Shown here in pieces: positions 33,159 through 43,834 of a stretch of 49,581 nucleotides of DNA (the stretch's first letter is position 1; each line of letters begins with the position of its first letter). The stretch covers positions 1-49,581 of the forward strand of contig JAJZXF010000009.1 of assembly GCA_021802485.1 (NCBI GenBank), read 5' to 3'. The stretch is from Actinomycetes bacterium. Its GTDB lineage: Bacteria; Actinomycetota; Acidimicrobiia; Acidimicrobiales; JAJZXF01. Below the pieces are notes generated by a model that was not told the origin of the DNA, did no database searches, and saw only the letters and a program-made list of their open reading frames with translations. The position numbers and the translations under genes are program-made.

Positions 33159-34898
33159 ATGCAACTGACGGGAGCCCAAGCGCTGATCAAGAGCCTGGAG
33201 ACCGAAGGGGTGGAGGTCATCTTCGGGCTTCCGGGCGGAGCGATCCTGCCCGTGTACGACCCGATCCTCGACTCGTCAATACGCCATATCCTGGTGCGCC
33301 ATGAGCAGGGAGCAGGCCATGCGGCCGAGGGATACGCACAGGTGACGGGGCGCCCTGGCGTCGCAATGGTCACGAGCGGACCTGGGGCCACGAACATAGT
33401 CACACCACTGTGCAACGCCTACATGGACTCGACCCCCCTCGTCGTGATCACAGGGCAGGTCGCGACCGGATCGATCGGCACTGACGCGTTCCAGGAGTGC
33501 GATACTACCGGCATCACGATGTCGGCCACCAAGCATAACTGGCTCGTGAGCAGCGCCGATGACATCCCTCGCGTGATCCGGGAGGCTTTCCATGTCGCGA
33601 CAACCGGCAGGCCAGGGCCAGTGCTGGTTGATCTTCCAAAGGATGTGTCGAACTCCATGATGGAGTGGTACTGGCCGTCGGAGATTGACCTTCCGGGCTA
33701 CAGGCCACCAGCTGGCGGCGATTCCGCCTCGATCCGAGAGGCTGCCCGTCTCATCTCAGAGGCATCACGGCCGGTCATCTACGCAGGCGGTGGCGTGCTC
33801 AAGTCCAGGGCGACGGCCGCTCTCGCCAAGCTGGTTGAGATGACAGGTATCCCGGTCGTGACAACCCTCATGGCACGGGGCTCTTTCCCAGACAACCACC
33901 CCAGATGTCTCGGAATGCCTGGCATGCACGGCAATTACACCGCGGTGACCGCAATCCAGCGCTCAGATCTGCTGATAGCAATCGGCAGCCGGTTCGACGA
34001 CCGCGTGACGGGCAAGGTCGCTGCGTTCGCCCCGGATGCAAAGGTGATCCACATTGACATCGATCCCGCAGAGCTGGGCAAGGTTCGCCGCGCCGAGGTC
34101 CCGATCGCGGGCGACTGCAGGCTGGTGCTCGAAGAGCTGATCACCGTGCTCGAAGAGACTGCGCGGCAGGCCTCACCCGCCAGCCGCGGTGACAACCCGC
34201 TTGCCCAATGGCACGCGGAGATTGCCCGCTGGCAGGCGCGCTACCCGCTGACCTACGACCGCCAACCGCCTGACGGCGTGTTGAAGCCACAGTACGTCGT
34301 GGAGTGCATCAGGGACTCCGTCGACGATGACACCATCCTCGTCGCCGGCGTTGGGCAGCACCAAATGTGGGCCTCGCAATACTGGAGGTTCAATAAACCC
34401 AACACGTGGGTGAACTCCGGTGGCCTTGGAACAATGGGGTTCGCGGTGCCAGCTGCGATCGGAGCCAAGGTTGCAAAGCCAGAGGCGACGGTCTGGGCCA
34501 TCGACGGCGACGGCTGCTTCCAGATGACGGCCCAAGAGCTCATCACTGCCTCTGCCGAAGGTATTCCAGTGAAGATAGCCATCTTGAACAACGCCTATCT
34601 AGGTATGGTGCGCCAGTGGCAGGAGATGTTCTATGCGGAGCGCTACTCGGAGGTCTACCTCTCCCCCGACCTGCCCGACTACGTGCGCTGGGCCGAGGCG
34701 ATGGGATGTGTCGGCTTCCGGGTGGAGGCGCCCGAGGAGGTCTCCTCAGTGATCGAGAAGGCCAACGAGATCGACGACCGCCCTGTCGTCATCGACTTCA
34801 GGACGGATGTCTTCGAGAAGGTCTACCCGATGGTTCCCGCAGGCGCCTCGAACGATGACATCATCGTGGATCCCGCCCATGGGGAAGGTGGTGCGTGA
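33159..34898 (+). CDS. ilvB: Acetolactate synthase large subunit
   Basis: The ThDP enzyme makes acetolactate or acetohydroxybutyrate, the first common step of branched-chain amino acid synthesis. The 579-residue protein shows the N-terminal [14 protein letters not shown], the catalytic Glu in [20 protein letters not shown], the FAD-binding middle domain ([17 protein letters not shown]), and the ThDP motif [19 protein letters not shown] followed by the usual [13 protein letters not shown]. Length and motifs are normal for the biosynthetic, FAD-containing form. AACGGAGAG precedes the ATG. It is the first structural gene after the attenuator and overlaps ilvN. Confidence 0.97.
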   Translation: MQLTGAQALIKSLETEGVEVIFGLPGGAILPVYDPILDSSIRHILVRHEQGAGHAAEGYAQVTGRPGVAMVTSGPGATNIVTPLCNAYMDSTPLVVITGQVATGSIGTDAFQECDTTGITMSATKHNWLVSSADDIPRVIREAFHVATTGRPGPVLVDLPKDVSNSMMEWYWPSEIDLPGYRPPAGGDSASIREAARLISEASRPVIYAGGGVLKSRATAALAKLVEMTGIPVVTTLMARGSFPDNHPRCLGMPGMHGNYTAVTAIQRSDLLIAIGSRFDDRVTGKVAAFAPDAKVIHIDIDPAELGKVRRAEVPIAGDCRLVLEELITVLEETARQASPASRGDNPLAQWHAEIARWQARYPLTYDRQPPDGVLKPQYVVECIRDSVDDDTILVAGVGQHQMWASQYWRFNKPNTWVNSGGLGTMGFAVPAAIGAKVAKPEATVWAIDGDGCFQMTAQELITASAEGIPVKIAILNNAYLGMVRQWQEMFYAERYSEVYLSPDLPDYVRWAEAMGCVGFRVEAPEEVSSVIEKANEIDDRPVVIDFRTDVFEKVYPMVPAGASNDDIIVDPAHGEGGA

Positions 34899-35458
34899 TG
34901 GGATCAGCAACCATTCGCCATCACCTTCTGTCAGTGCTTGTTGAGAACAAGGCCGGCGTTCTTGCACGCGTCGCGAATCTCTTCAGCCGCCGCGGTTACA
35001 ACATCTTCTCCCTTGCGGTCGCGCCCACCGACGACGAGCGCTTTTCCAGGATCACCATCTGCGTCGACGTCGAGTCAGCGCCACTAGAACAGGTCGTGAA
35101 GCAGCTCGACAAACTGGTGAACGTGGTCGAGATCACCGAGCTCGACCCCACCGAGGCAATCGAAGCCGAGCTCATGCTGATCACCCTCGAAGCCGATCGG
35201 GAATCTAGGAGCCAGGTGATACAGCTGGTCGACGTCTTCGACGGCAGGATCGTCGACGTGAGCCCAGACAGCCTCACCATCATGCTCGCTGGCACACCAT
35301 CGGACCTCGACCACTTCGAGGATCTCGTTGGACCCTACGGAATAGCCGGCCTGCAACGCACGGGACGCGTTGCTTTGCATAAGCTGGACAGATCCCGAGG
35401 CCGGCTGCACACTGTTTCCGGCATAGCTGCATCGAGCGGAAAGGCAAGTATCAAGTGA
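34898..35458 (+). CDS. ilvN: Acetolactate synthase small (regulatory) subunit
   Basis: IlvN activates IlvB and confers valine feedback inhibition. The 186-residue protein has an N-terminal ACT domain ([20 protein letters not shown] followed by [12 protein letters not shown]), a second ACT-like half around residues 85-165, and the usual [21 protein letters not shown] ending. The ATG at 34898 shares its A with the ilvB stop (TGATG); a GTG one codon upstream is an alternative. The stop overlaps ilvC in GTGA. Confidence 0.95.
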   Translation: MGSATIRHHLLSVLVENKAGVLARVANLFSRRGYNIFSLAVAPTDDERFSRITICVDVESAPLEQVVKQLDKLVNVVEITELDPTEAIEAELMLITLEADRESRSQVIQLVDVFDGRIVDVSPDSLTIMLAGTPSDLDHFEDLVGPYGIAGLQRTGRVALHKLDRSRGRLHTVSGIAASSGKASIK

Positions 35459-36480
35459 CGAAGCTCTACTATGAGAAAGACATCGACCCGGCACTCATCG
35501 CAGGACGCAAGGTCGCGATCATCGGTTACGGATCCCAAGGACATGCCCACGCGCTCAACCTCCACGACTCCGGCGTGGACGTTCGCGTCGGCCTGCGCAA
35601 GGGCTCCTCGTCGTGGTCGAAGGCCGAGCAGGCGGGACTCACGGTCATGACAATCGAGGACGCCACCCGGGAGGCGGACCTAATCATGATCCTGCTCCCC
35701 GACACCGAGCAGGCAGCGGTCTACGAAGCCTCGATAGCGCCGCACCTCGACGAACAGGACGCGCTGTTCTTCGCTCACGGGTTCAACATACGCTACAACC
35801 AGATATCGCCGCCCGCACACGTCGACGTCGCGATGGTCGCTCCGAAGGGCCCCGGACACCTGGTCAGGCGCACCTACACCGAAGGGGGAGGCGTCCCATC
35901 GCTCGTGGCCGTCGAGCAAGACGCCTCGGGAAAGGCAAAAGACGTTGCACTCTCCTACGCCCATGCCCTCGGCGCCACGAGAGCTGGTGTCCTTGAGACC
36001 ACATTTGCCGAGGAGACCGAGACCGACCTGTTCGGCGAGCAAGTCGTTCTCTGCGGCGGCATGACGGCTCTCGTTCGCGCTGGCTTCGAGACCCTCGTCG
36101 AAGCTGGCTACCAGCCGGAGTCTGCTTACTTCGAGTGCCTGCATGAGCTCAAACTCATCGTCGACCTCATGTACGAACAGGGCATCAGCGGTATGCGTTT
36201 TTCTATCTCAGACACCGCCGAGTATGGCGACATGACGAGGGGCCCACGCGTCATCGGGGACGCATCCCGCGAGGAGATGCGACGAATACTCTCTGACATT
36301 CGCGACGGCACCTTCGCCAAGGAGTGGGTCGCTGAGAACAGAGCAGGTCGCCCGCGATTCAACCAGCTACGCGAAGAGGCGGCAGCGCATCCCATCGAGG
36401 AGGTCGGGGCCAAGTTGAGAGCCATGATGCCGTTCGTCTCCGCAGGTCACAAGAGACTCCAGGACGTCTCGGGCGGCTGA
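35455..36480 (+). CDS. ilvC: Ketol-acid reductoisomerase, class I
   Basis: IlvC converts acetolactate to 2,3-dihydroxyisovalerate by a magnesium-dependent alkyl shift and NAD(P)H reduction. The 341-residue length is that of the short, class I enzyme. The N-terminal Rossmann domain contains [20 protein letters not shown] followed by RKGSSSW in the cofactor-specificity loop. The knotted C-terminal domain has the metal ligands in [13 protein letters not shown] and the catalytic [16 protein letters not shown]. The start is GTG overlapping the ilvN stop. It ends the ilvBNC unit; a hairpin follows. Confidence 0.97.
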   Translation: MTKLYYEKDIDPALIAGRKVAIIGYGSQGHAHALNLHDSGVDVRVGLRKGSSSWSKAEQAGLTVMTIEDATREADLIMILLPDTEQAAVYEASIAPHLDEQDALFFAHGFNIRYNQISPPAHVDVAMVAPKGPGHLVRRTYTEGGGVPSLVAVEQDASGKAKDVALSYAHALGATRAGVLETTFAEETETDLFGEQVVLCGGMTALVRAGFETLVEAGYQPESAYFECLHELKLIVDLMYEQGISGMRFSISDTAEYGDMTRGPRVIGDASREEMRRILSDIRDGTFAKEWVAENRAGRPRFNQLREEAAAHPIEEVGAKLRAMMPFVSAGHKRLQDVSGG

Positions 36481-36492
36481 GAGCCCGAGCGA

Positions 36493-36540
36493 TGCCAACC
36501 GGGGAGCTTGGAAACAGAACCCGAGTTGCCCCGGTTGGCA
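36493..36540. terminator. Bidirectional hairpin between ilvC and serC
   Basis: TGCCAACCGGGG (36493-36504) and CCCCGGTTGGCA (36529-36540) are perfect 12-bp complements with a 24-nt loop, located between convergent genes. A strong stem without a T-run; a shared terminator is the most economical reading. Confidence 0.6.
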
Positions 36541-36561
36541 GTGGTGGCAAACGCGGCGCGA

Positions 36562-37725
36562 TCAGAGAGCGTCAACTACATAGTCGACGCAGGCACAGAG
36601 CGCTTTGGCGTCCTCGGGATCGATCGCGGGGAACATGGCCACCCGTAGCTGGTTGCGGCCCAACTTGCGATAGGGCTCGGTGTCCACAATCCCGTTCGAT
36701 CTGAGGATCTTTGCAACCGCTATTGCGTCGATCGACTCATCGATGTCTATCGTTGCAACAACGTTGCTGCGCTGGAAGCGATCCGCCACGAACGGAGTTG
36801 CATAGCTGCTCGCTTCAGCCCAGCTGTAGATGAACCCTGCGGAGGTCGCACACCGTGAGGCGGCCCAATCTAGGCCACCATTGGCAAGCATCCACTCCAG
36901 CTGGTCGACCAAGAGCCACAAGGTGGCGAGCGCTGGCGTGTTATACGTCTGGTCCTGGCGAGAATTGGATATCGCCACGCTTAGATCCAGGGTAGGGGGC
37001 ATCCAGCGCCGGGAAGCCTTGATCACATCGACCCGGTCAAGAGCCCGCGGTGACATCAACGCGACCCACAGTCCCCCGTCGGACGCGAAGCACTTCTGGG
37101 GTGAAAAGAAGTACACGTCGACCTCGCTCATCTTGATCGCCAGCCCGCCAGCAGCCGAGGTCGCGTCCACTATGACCAGGCCATCAGCGCCCTGCGGCCG
37201 TCGAATCTCCATGGACACCCCTGTAGATGTCTCGTTGTGAGTCAGCGCGTACACATCCACCCCTGGCCGGCCAACAGGCGCTGGGTGCGTTCCAGGTTCC
37301 GACTTGATCACCTCTGGATCATCGAGATGCGGAGCCGCTGCAACCGCTGACGCGAACTTCGAGGAAAACTCCCCAAAGCTCAGGTGCTGGCTGTGACGCT
37401 CGATCAAGCTAAAGGTAGCTACATCCCAAAAGCAGGTTGCCCCGCCGTTGCCAAGCACCACCTCATAACCCGCAGGAAGGCCGAAAAGGTCTGCCATGCC
37501 CGAGCGGAGCCTTGAGACCACTGAGCGCACCCCATCCCGGCGGTGGCTCGTACCGAGGTATTTCCCTGCAACATCGCGCAGAGAATCTACGGCTTCGGGC
37601 CTCACCTTCGACGGGCCTGATCCGAAACGCCCGTCAGCTGGGAGCATCTCGGGAGGTATCGCTATCTCCGCGCTGCTCCGCCCCAAGTCGCTGTTGTCCT
37701 TGTCGATGTTCACTTCGTTAGTCAC
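36562..37725 (-). CDS. serC: Phosphoserine aminotransferase
   Basis: SerC makes phosphoserine from 3-phosphohydroxypyruvate and glutamate, the second step of serine synthesis (SerA lies nearby). The 387-residue protein is of the actinobacterial type. It shows [48 protein letters not shown], the PLP lysine in [15 protein letters not shown], and a C-terminal [18 protein letters not shown] segment. The start is uncertain: GTG 37725 and ATG 37737 are the best candidates, since about 30 residues normally precede [10 protein letters not shown]. It is divergent from the aminotransferase gene with essentially no space between the starts. Confidence 0.93.
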   Translation of the reverse strand: MTNEVNIDKDNSDLGRSSAEIAIPPEMLPADGRFGSGPSKVRPEAVDSLRDVAGKYLGTSHRRDGVRSVVSRLRSGMADLFGLPAGYEVVLGNGGATCFWDVATFSLIERHSQHLSFGEFSSKFASAVAAAPHLDDPEVIKSEPGTHPAPVGRPGVDVYALTHNETSTGVSMEIRRPQGADGLVIVDATSAAGGLAIKMSEVDVYFFSPQKCFASDGGLWVALMSPRALDRVDVIKASRRWMPPTLDLSVAISNSRQDQTYNTPALATLWLLVDQLEWMLANGGLDWAASRCATSAGFIYSWAEASSYATPFVADRFQRSNVVATIDIDESIDAIAVAKILRSNGIVDTEPYRKLGRNQLRVAMFPAIDPEDAKALCACVDYVVDAL

Positions 37726-38994
37726 ATGTGCAAGCATGGCACTGTGCATGCATACAGTGACACTCAGGCAGCAAGTGGCCCCGAAGCAACCAGCGAACGC
37801 CGCATCTCGCGCCGGCTGGACGCTCTCTTGCCCTCGGCGACCCTTGCCGTTGACGCCCGTGCAAAGCAGCTGCGCGCAAGTGGCGTTGATATCATCGGCT
37901 TCGGCGCGGGAGAGCCGGACTTTCCAACCCCGAAAGGACCCGTCACCGCTGCAATCGAAGCCTGCGCCAACCCGGTGAACCACCACTACACTCCCGCAGC
38001 AGGGATTGGAGAGCTCCGAGAGGTAATCGCAAGAAAGACCCTGGCCGACACCGGGCTAGACGTCAAAGCGTCTCAGGTGGTGGTCACCAACGGGGCCAAG
38101 CACGCGATCTACAACACCTTTGCCGCCCTCATCGACCCCGGCGACGAGGTACTGGTGCCAACCCCCTACTGGACCACCTACCCAGAGTCCGCGAGCCTCG
38201 CAGGCGGCATACCGGTTGCCGTGGAGACACGCGAGGAAAGCGGCTTCCGGGTTAGCGTCGAACAGCTTGATGCAGCCAGGACACCGAGAACGAAGGTGCT
38301 CGTCTTCGTCTCTCCGTCAAACCCGACCGGTGCGGTCTATCCTCGCGAGGAGATCGAGGCAATCGGCCAATGGGCGCTCGATGCCGGGATCTGGGTCTTG
38401 ACCGACGAGATATACGGAAATCTCGTCTACCCGCCTTCAGAGCACCACTCGCTACCAGTCCTGGTGCCTGGCATCAAGTCAAGATGCGTCGTTGTCAACG
38501 GTGTATCGAAGACGTATGCGATGACCGGCTGGCGAGTCGGGTGGATGATCGCGCCAGAAGATGTGGCTCGCGCTGCTTCAAACTTCCAGTCTCAGACGAC
38601 CTCGAACGTATCCAACGTTGCCCAAGCGGCAGCAATCGCCGCTCTTTTCGGAGACCAGTCATCCGCGTCCGAGATGCGCGAGGAGTTCGACCGGCGCAGG
38701 CAACGGATGTGTGAGATGCTGAGAGAGATCCGAGGGGTGACGTTCGTAGAGCCCCAGGGAGCCTTTTACGCGTTTCCCTCGCTGAAAGGGGTGCTAGGTC
38801 GTAGTATCGCGGGCAGCTTGGTATCGACCACGAGCGACCTGGCGGAGATCGCGCTCGAACACGCTAGGGTGGCCGTCGTGCCGGGAGAAGCCTTCGGCGC
38901 TCCGGGATACATCCGGTTGTCCTACGCTATGGCGCTCGACGACATGGTCGAGGGAATGAACCGGCTGGCCGAGCTACTCGCAAGCGCGCGCTGA
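37726..38994 (+). CDS. aspC: Class I/II aminotransferase, aspartate aminotransferase type
   Basis: A fold-type I PLP aminotransferase of subgroup I-gamma. Visible are [38 protein letters not shown], the [10 protein letters not shown] segment, [16 protein letters not shown], the [17 protein letters not shown] motif with the PLP lysine, and the C-terminal [14 protein letters not shown] with the substrate-binding Arg. Length is 422 residues from ATG 37726 or 416 from GTG 37744; the first 25 residues are not conserved. Aspartate is the likeliest substrate, but related enzymes accept prephenate or alanine. It faces away from serC. Confidence 0.9.
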   Translation: MCKHGTVHAYSDTQAASGPEATSERRISRRLDALLPSATLAVDARAKQLRASGVDIIGFGAGEPDFPTPKGPVTAAIEACANPVNHHYTPAAGIGELREVIARKTLADTGLDVKASQVVVTNGAKHAIYNTFAALIDPGDEVLVPTPYWTTYPESASLAGGIPVAVETREESGFRVSVEQLDAARTPRTKVLVFVSPSNPTGAVYPREEIEAIGQWALDAGIWVLTDEIYGNLVYPPSEHHSLPVLVPGIKSRCVVVNGVSKTYAMTGWRVGWMIAPEDVARAASNFQSQTTSNVSNVAQAAAIAALFGDQSSASEMREEFDRRRQRMCEMLREIRGVTFVEPQGAFYAFPSLKGVLGRSIAGSLVSTTSDLAEIALEHARVAVVPGEAFGAPGYIRLSYAMALDDMVEGMNRLAELLASAR

Positions 38995-39088
38995 GCCGCT
39001 TGGAACCGGAGATAGCGGGACAGGAGATGCGAAAGCATCATGGCTAAGTGGAACCCACAAGATGAGATGAAGGGAGCGTTGCAAGCGC

Positions 39089-40660
39089 ATGGCGAGAGTC
39101 CTCGTTACTGAGAAGCTGGCCGAAACTGGGCTTGAGGTACTGAGAGCCGCGGGCCACGAAGTCGACGTCCAGCTCGACACTGGCCCCGAAGAGCTCCTCG
39201 AAATCGTCGCTGGCGCCCATGCGCTCATCATCCGCTCCGCTACAACCGTCACATCTGAGGTCCTCTCCAGGGGGAAGGACCTCGTGGTTGTAGGGCGCGC
39301 AGGCATTGGCCTCGACAATGTAGACGTCGCGACAGCGACCAAACGCGGGGTCATGGTCGTGAATGCACCGCAGTCGAACATCTTGTCCGCAGCGGAACAC
39401 GCGATGGCACTTATGCTCGCCCAGGCAAGGAACGTGCCACAGTCCTACGCAGCCATCCTGGCCGGCAAGTGGGAACGCTCCCGCTGGCAAGGGGTGGAAC
39501 TATATGGCAAGACCCTCGGGATCATTGGCCTTGGAAGGGTTGGGGCGCTCGTCGCGCAGCGGGCACTCGCCTTTGGCATGCGTCTTGTGGCATATGACCC
39601 GTACGTATCCGCTGAACGCGCACGCCAGATCAACGTGGCGATGCTGGATCTCGATGATCTCATCGCAACCGCTGACTTCGTATCGATCCACCTCCCAAAG
39701 ACCCCTGACACCATGGGCCTCGTTGATCGGAAGCTGCTTTTGAAAGCAAAGCCCGGCATTCGCATCGTGAACACTGCAAGGGGCGGCATCATTGACGAGG
39801 ACGCGCTTGCAGAAGCGATCCGCGATGGCAGGGTCGCCGGAGCGGGACTTGACGTCTTCGCCCACGAGCCTTGCGTTGACTCGCCACTACTGGAGCTGGA
39901 CTCGGTGATAGCGACCCCGCACCTTGGAGCCAGCACCGCTGAAGCCCAAGATAAGGCAGGCGTCACCATAGCCGAGCAGGTGAACCTAGCTCTTGCAGGT
40001 GAGTTCGTGCCGTTCGCTGTGAACGTGAGTGCAGCGGCAGCCTCCGAAACCATCAAGCCGTTCCTCCCCCTCGCGGAGCAACTTGGGAGAATCTTCGTCT
40101 GTTTGCACGATGGGCTACCGAATCAGCTCGAGATCGCCTACGAGGGCACCCTGGCGGGATACGACACGCGAATACTCACGCTGTCAATTCTAAAGGGCAT
40201 ACTTGGTGGGGTGAGTGAGGAGCCGGTGACTTACGTGAACGCGCCGCAACTCGCTACAGAGCACGGCCTTGAGATCACTGAGTCGTCCACCTCGACCACA
40301 CGGGACTTCGTCAATCTATTGGTACTGCGCTCCGAGAATCACGCGGTTGCAGGGACGCTGACCGGAGCGCGAGGCGAGCCACGGCTCGTAATGATGGACG
40401 ACCACGCGATCGAGGTTCCCCCCGCCCGTCATATGCTGGTCGTGCGCAATGACGACCGTCCCGGCATGATTGGCACAGTCGGCACTATCCTTGGCGCAGC
40501 AGGGATAAGCATCTCAAGCATGGCCGTGGGACCCTCGGCTGGCGAAACCACGGCCTTGATGGTCCTGTCCACCGACAAGGGTGTTGGCGTAGAGACCTTG
40601 GCGGAGCTGAGCAAAGCACCGGGCATACACGAGGCGCACGGCCTTACGGCAATGACCTGA
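39089..40660 (+). CDS. serA: D-3-phosphoglycerate dehydrogenase
   Basis: SerA oxidises 3-phosphoglycerate to 3-phosphohydroxypyruvate, the first step of serine synthesis. The 523-residue protein is the long type. The substrate domain contains LIIRSATTVTSEVL; the NAD domain contains LGIIGLGRVGALVAQRALAF, NTARGGIIDEDAL and the catalytic His in IATPHLGASTAEAQDK. An intervening ASB domain (about 315-445) and a C-terminal ACT domain (MLVVRNDDRPGMIGTVGTIL) follow, the latter for serine feedback. GGGAG lies upstream of the ATG. It follows the aminotransferase gene by 94 bp and is convergent with ilvD. Confidence 0.96.
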   Translation: MARVLVTEKLAETGLEVLRAAGHEVDVQLDTGPEELLEIVAGAHALIIRSATTVTSEVLSRGKDLVVVGRAGIGLDNVDVATATKRGVMVVNAPQSNILSAAEHAMALMLAQARNVPQSYAAILAGKWERSRWQGVELYGKTLGIIGLGRVGALVAQRALAFGMRLVAYDPYVSAERARQINVAMLDLDDLIATADFVSIHLPKTPDTMGLVDRKLLLKAKPGIRIVNTARGGIIDEDALAEAIRDGRVAGAGLDVFAHEPCVDSPLLELDSVIATPHLGASTAEAQDKAGVTIAEQVNLALAGEFVPFAVNVSAAAASETIKPFLPLAEQLGRIFVCLHDGLPNQLEIAYEGTLAGYDTRILTLSILKGILGGVSEEPVTYVNAPQLATEHGLEITESSTSTTRDFVNLLVLRSENHAVAGTLTGARGEPRLVMMDDHAIEVPPARHMLVVRNDDRPGMIGTVGTILGAAGISISSMAVGPSAGETTALMVLSTDKGVGVETLAELSKAPGIHEAHGLTAMT

Positions 40661-40683
40661 TTACGGCCCAAGAGCGACAACGC

Positions 40684-40707
40684 CACCCAACTGATTACGG
40701 CTGGGTG
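40684..40707. terminator. Small hairpin between convergent serA and ilvD
   Basis: CACCCA (40684-40689) and TGGGTG (40702-40707) form a 6-bp stem spanning the ilvD stop. The 11-mer CTGATTACGGC occurs twice, at each gene end (40657 and 40691). Weak evidence for a terminator. Confidence 0.3.
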
Positions 40708-42521
40708 ACCGCCCCGATATCTGCCCCAGTGACGAGGCTCGCGTACTTGGCCAGCGCGCCAGACGTATAGCGAGGCGATGGGGCCGTCCAGGTCTCACGC
40801 CTGCGACGGAGTTCGTCCTGGCCCACGATCAGGTCAATTGTCCTAGCCGGGACATCTATGACCACACGATCTCCGTCAGCAACGAGCCCAATAGGGCCAC
40901 CGTCGACGGCTTCCGGTGCGACATGCCCAATGCAGAAGCCATGCGTTCCTCCAGAGAACCGCCCATCGGTCACGAGAGCGCAGTCCCCGCCCCGCCCCAC
41001 GCCCTTTAGCGCTCCGGTAACAGCCAGCATCTCCCGCATCCCCGGCCCGCCCTTGGGTCCCTCGTAACGGATAACGAGCACGGTGCCTGGCTGTATGCTC
41101 CCAGCAAGTATCGCCTCCATCGCCAGGTCTTCCCCGTCAAAGACCCTTGCCGCACCTTCAAAGCGCAGCTGGTCCAGCCCCGCAACCTTCACAACACATC
41201 CGAGCGGAGCAAGGGAACCCTTCAGCACCACTATCCCGCCGTCAGCATGTATCGGATTAGAAAGCGCGTGCACGACCTCTCCGTCCGGCGCCGGAGGATT
41301 CAGCGCTTCGATGTTCTCCGCCACCGTACGGCCGGTCACGGTCAGGCAGTCCCCGTGGATGAGCCCAGCAGACAGAAGCTCTGCCATGATCACCGGCACA
41401 CCTCCAATCCGATCGATGTCCGTCATGTGAAAACGACCGTGAGGCTTCGTGTCCGCGAGATGGGGCACGCGGTTCGTGACAGCATTGAAGTCATCAAGCG
41501 TCAGGTCCACATGGGCCTCGTGAGCTATAGCAAGAAGGTGGAGTACCGCGTTGGTGGAGCCGCCCAAGGCCATCACCACCGCTATCGCGTTCTCGAAGGC
41601 AGCCTTCGTCATGATCTGCCGCGGCCTCAGATCAGCGTCAAGAAGTGACATGACCGCCCGGCCCGAAACGTACGCGAGGTCACTGCGCCTACGGTCGACG
41701 GCAGGAACCGATGCCGCTAGTGGCAGGGACATCCCCAGTGCCTCCGCTGCGGATGCCATCGTGTTGGCAGTGAACATCCCAGCACAAGATCCTTCGGTCG
41801 GACAGGCATTGTGCTCAATAAGAGACAACTCCTCGTCGGTCAAAGAACCAGACGCCTTGGCACCAACCGCCTCGAAGACGCTCACGATATCGATAGCCTC
41901 GTTGCGGACCCTGCCAGGGAGGATCGTCCCCCCGTACAGGAACACTGATGGCAGGTCGAGACGCGCCGCAGCCATAAGCATCCCCGGCAGTGACTTGTCG
42001 CAACCGGCAAGGCACACAAGCGCATCGAAGCGCTCGGCATGCATCATCAGCTCCACCGAATCCGCGATCACCTCCCTGCTCACGAGAGATGCGCGCATCC
42101 CCTCATGCCCCATCGAGATACCGTCCGAGACCGCTATAGTACAGAACTCAAACGGGAATCCCCCTGCTGCCTTGACGCCGTCCTTCGCCCGTCCAGCGAG
42201 ACGAGAAAGTGGGAGGTTGCACGGCGTCACCTCGTTCCAAGACGATGCCACGCCAACCTGGGGCTTGTCCCAATCGTCGTCAGTCATGCCGACCGCACGC
42301 AGCATGGCCCTCGCAGGAGCACGCTGGAACCCCTCTGTCACCTCCTTGCTTCGAGGCCGAGCGCGCTTGGCAATAGACGCTCTCGGCGCGCCAGCAACGC
42401 CTTGCGTCCTTGCAGTGCCGGCTACGCCAGTGCTGCCTGTGCTTCCCGCTCCAGCGGAAGCGAGCACAGATTCCGGATAGGCCTCGCCAACAGCTGCCAA
42501 CTGATCGGTTTCATCGGTCAT
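40695..42521 (-). CDS. ilvD: Dihydroxy-acid dehydratase
   Basis: IlvD dehydrates 2,3-dihydroxyisovalerate to 2-oxoisovalerate with an iron-sulfur cluster; its product is the LeuA substrate. The 608-residue protein has an Ala/Gly/Thr-rich N-terminal extension of about 50 residues before [20 protein letters not shown]. It then shows the cluster motifs [14 protein letters not shown] and [37 protein letters not shown], and the C-terminal [18 protein letters not shown] then PEA. ATG 42521 is used because MTDETDQL fits an N-terminus; a longer reading starts at 42560. A TATGAT stands 7 bp before the ATG, so leaderless transcription is possible. Confidence 0.94.
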   Translation of the reverse strand: MTDETDQLAAVGEAYPESVLASAGAGSTGSTGVAGTARTQGVAGAPRASIAKRARPRSKEVTEGFQRAPARAMLRAVGMTDDDWDKPQVGVASSWNEVTPCNLPLSRLAGRAKDGVKAAGGFPFEFCTIAVSDGISMGHEGMRASLVSREVIADSVELMMHAERFDALVCLAGCDKSLPGMLMAAARLDLPSVFLYGGTILPGRVRNEAIDIVSVFEAVGAKASGSLTDEELSLIEHNACPTEGSCAGMFTANTMASAAEALGMSLPLAASVPAVDRRRSDLAYVSGRAVMSLLDADLRPRQIMTKAAFENAIAVVMALGGSTNAVLHLLAIAHEAHVDLTLDDFNAVTNRVPHLADTKPHGRFHMTDIDRIGGVPVIMAELLSAGLIHGDCLTVTGRTVAENIEALNPPAPDGEVVHALSNPIHADGGIVVLKGSLAPLGCVVKVAGLDQLRFEGAARVFDGEDLAMEAILAGSIQPGTVLVIRYEGPKGGPGMREMLAVTGALKGVGRGGDCALVTDGRFSGGTHGFCIGHVAPEAVDGGPIGLVADGDRVVIDVPARTIDLIVGQDELRRRRETWTAPSPRYTSGALAKYASLVTGADIGAVTQP

Positions 42522-42882
42522 TTGCAAGATCATACGACGCATTCCACAACGCCCGCCCACCGTGAGCTCCAGGGAACCGAAAGTGCACGCCGGAGAGGGC
42601 CCTGCGGAGGATGCACGACGAGCTCAATCAGTCGTCGCAGCAAACTAACGATGACCGCTTGGCACGCCCAAGCTACGAACCGGTCTAGGCGCAAGCATCA
42701 AAGGTGCGATGTCGAGTGCACAACACCACAAGGAGAAACGGCTTGGAGATACGCGATAACTCCTTGACACCAGGCCTCCGATCACAACAAGGGCCACCAA
42801 GCTGACCGGGTCAAGGTTTGGTCGCTTCTCGGAACAGACATCCGCTCCTAGTCGAAGAACTCGAAGAATCGGAACCCGGACC
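42522..42882. other. Non-coding region upstream of ilvD
   Basis: No leader peptide, T-box or terminator comparable to those of leuA and ilvB is visible here on the minus strand. The plus-strand part near 42830-42882 continues the DUF932 remnant frame but without recognisable conserved sequence. Confidence 0.4.
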
Positions 42883-43620
42883 TTGCCTGCAGGGAGCACC
42901 TACGAGGTGGTCCAGAACGCAGATGCGTTCGGACTCCTCGACGACCTTGCAGGCGCTGGCGGTGCACGCTTTGAGACAGCTGGCATGCTGCGCACAGGTT
43001 CCCGGGTGTTTGCGACCATGAAGCTTCCGGGAACGATCCGTATCGCAGGCGATGACGTACACGACATGTACGTAGCAGTTGCTACGAGCCATGACGGATC
43101 GATGGCGCTCACCGCTATGGTGACCCCGGTAAGGGTGGTGTGTCAGAACACGCTCAGCTTCGGCATCGGAGAAGCTCCACGCATTCACCGCATACGCCAT
43201 ACATCAAGTGCCAAGGCCCGTATGGCAGAAGCAGAAGCGGTGCTTGACACAGCAGAGCACTATGCGAAGAGCTTCGCTGAAACCGCGAACCGTCTCGTCT
43301 CAATGCGCCTCGGTCGCTTCGACGCAGATGCGATGCTCGAAAAGCTATGGCCAGACGTTGGAGCAGATTGCACGAAGGCCCGCAACGCAGAGGCACGGGC
43401 AATGGTGCTTGGCATCTATGACTGCTCACAGAGCACCGCAGACTACACCGGCACCAGCTGGGGACTGCTGCAGAGCGTGAGCGAGTACGTAGAGCACGTC
43501 GCAAAGCCGAGAGGTGGCATAGCGGGTGCACAACGCAGAGCAGAAGGAATGCTCTTCGGAGACGGCACGCCCGCAAGGCTGCTAGCGAAGGCGAGCAGTC
43601 TCCTTGGGGCGCTTGTCTGA
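42883..43620 (+). pseudogene. DUF932 (phage/plasmid-type, TIGR03299-like) protein, N-terminally truncated
   Basis: The 245 readable residues correspond to the C-terminal two thirds of DUF932 proteins, which are carried by phages, plasmids and integrative elements. Landmarks are FETAGMLRTGSRVFATMKLP, VHDMYVAVATSHDGSMALTA, VRVVCQNTLSFGIGEA, and TSWGLLQSVSEYVEHVAKPR near the end. The N-terminal hundred residues are absent and the first in-frame start is a TTG without ribosome-binding site, so I treat it as a remnant. A short translated product cannot be excluded, as the frame is otherwise intact. It marks the beginning of the accessory region. Confidence 0.65.
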
Positions 43621-43625
43621 GCAGT

Positions 43626-43659
43626 AGCTACGCCGGAGCAGAAATGCTCCGGCGTAGCT
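43626..43659. terminator. Strong 15-bp hairpin after the DUF932 remnant
   Basis: AGCTACGCCGGAGCA-GAAA-TGCTCCGGCGTAGCT is a perfect 15-bp stem closed by a GAAA tetraloop. It lies 6 bp after the DUF932 stop. No T-run follows, so it may be a rho-independent-like terminator or a protective 3' hairpin. Confidence 0.65.
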
Positions 43660-43834
43660 GTGGTCGCACCGGGTGATGAGGAGTGGTGCGGCCAGATCGC
43701 GAGCCTATAGGGGTAAAGGGGACTGCAGCGTGCAGGTGGGGACAGGTCCTGCCTTCAGGCAGGCTTTCCAGGTGGGTCGGGCGTGGAAAGTTGGGTGTCG
43801 GATACATTGATAGACTAGAGCACGGAGGCTACAC

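Noticed and set aside
36493-36540. Hairpin after ilvC as part of an attenuator for serC
   Set aside because: serC is transcribed toward the hairpin from the other side, so it lies at the 3' end of both genes and is better read as a terminator.
42522-42800. A third branched-chain attenuator before ilvD
   Set aside because: No leader ORF rich in Ile, Leu or Val and no terminator hairpin with a T-run are present upstream of ilvD.
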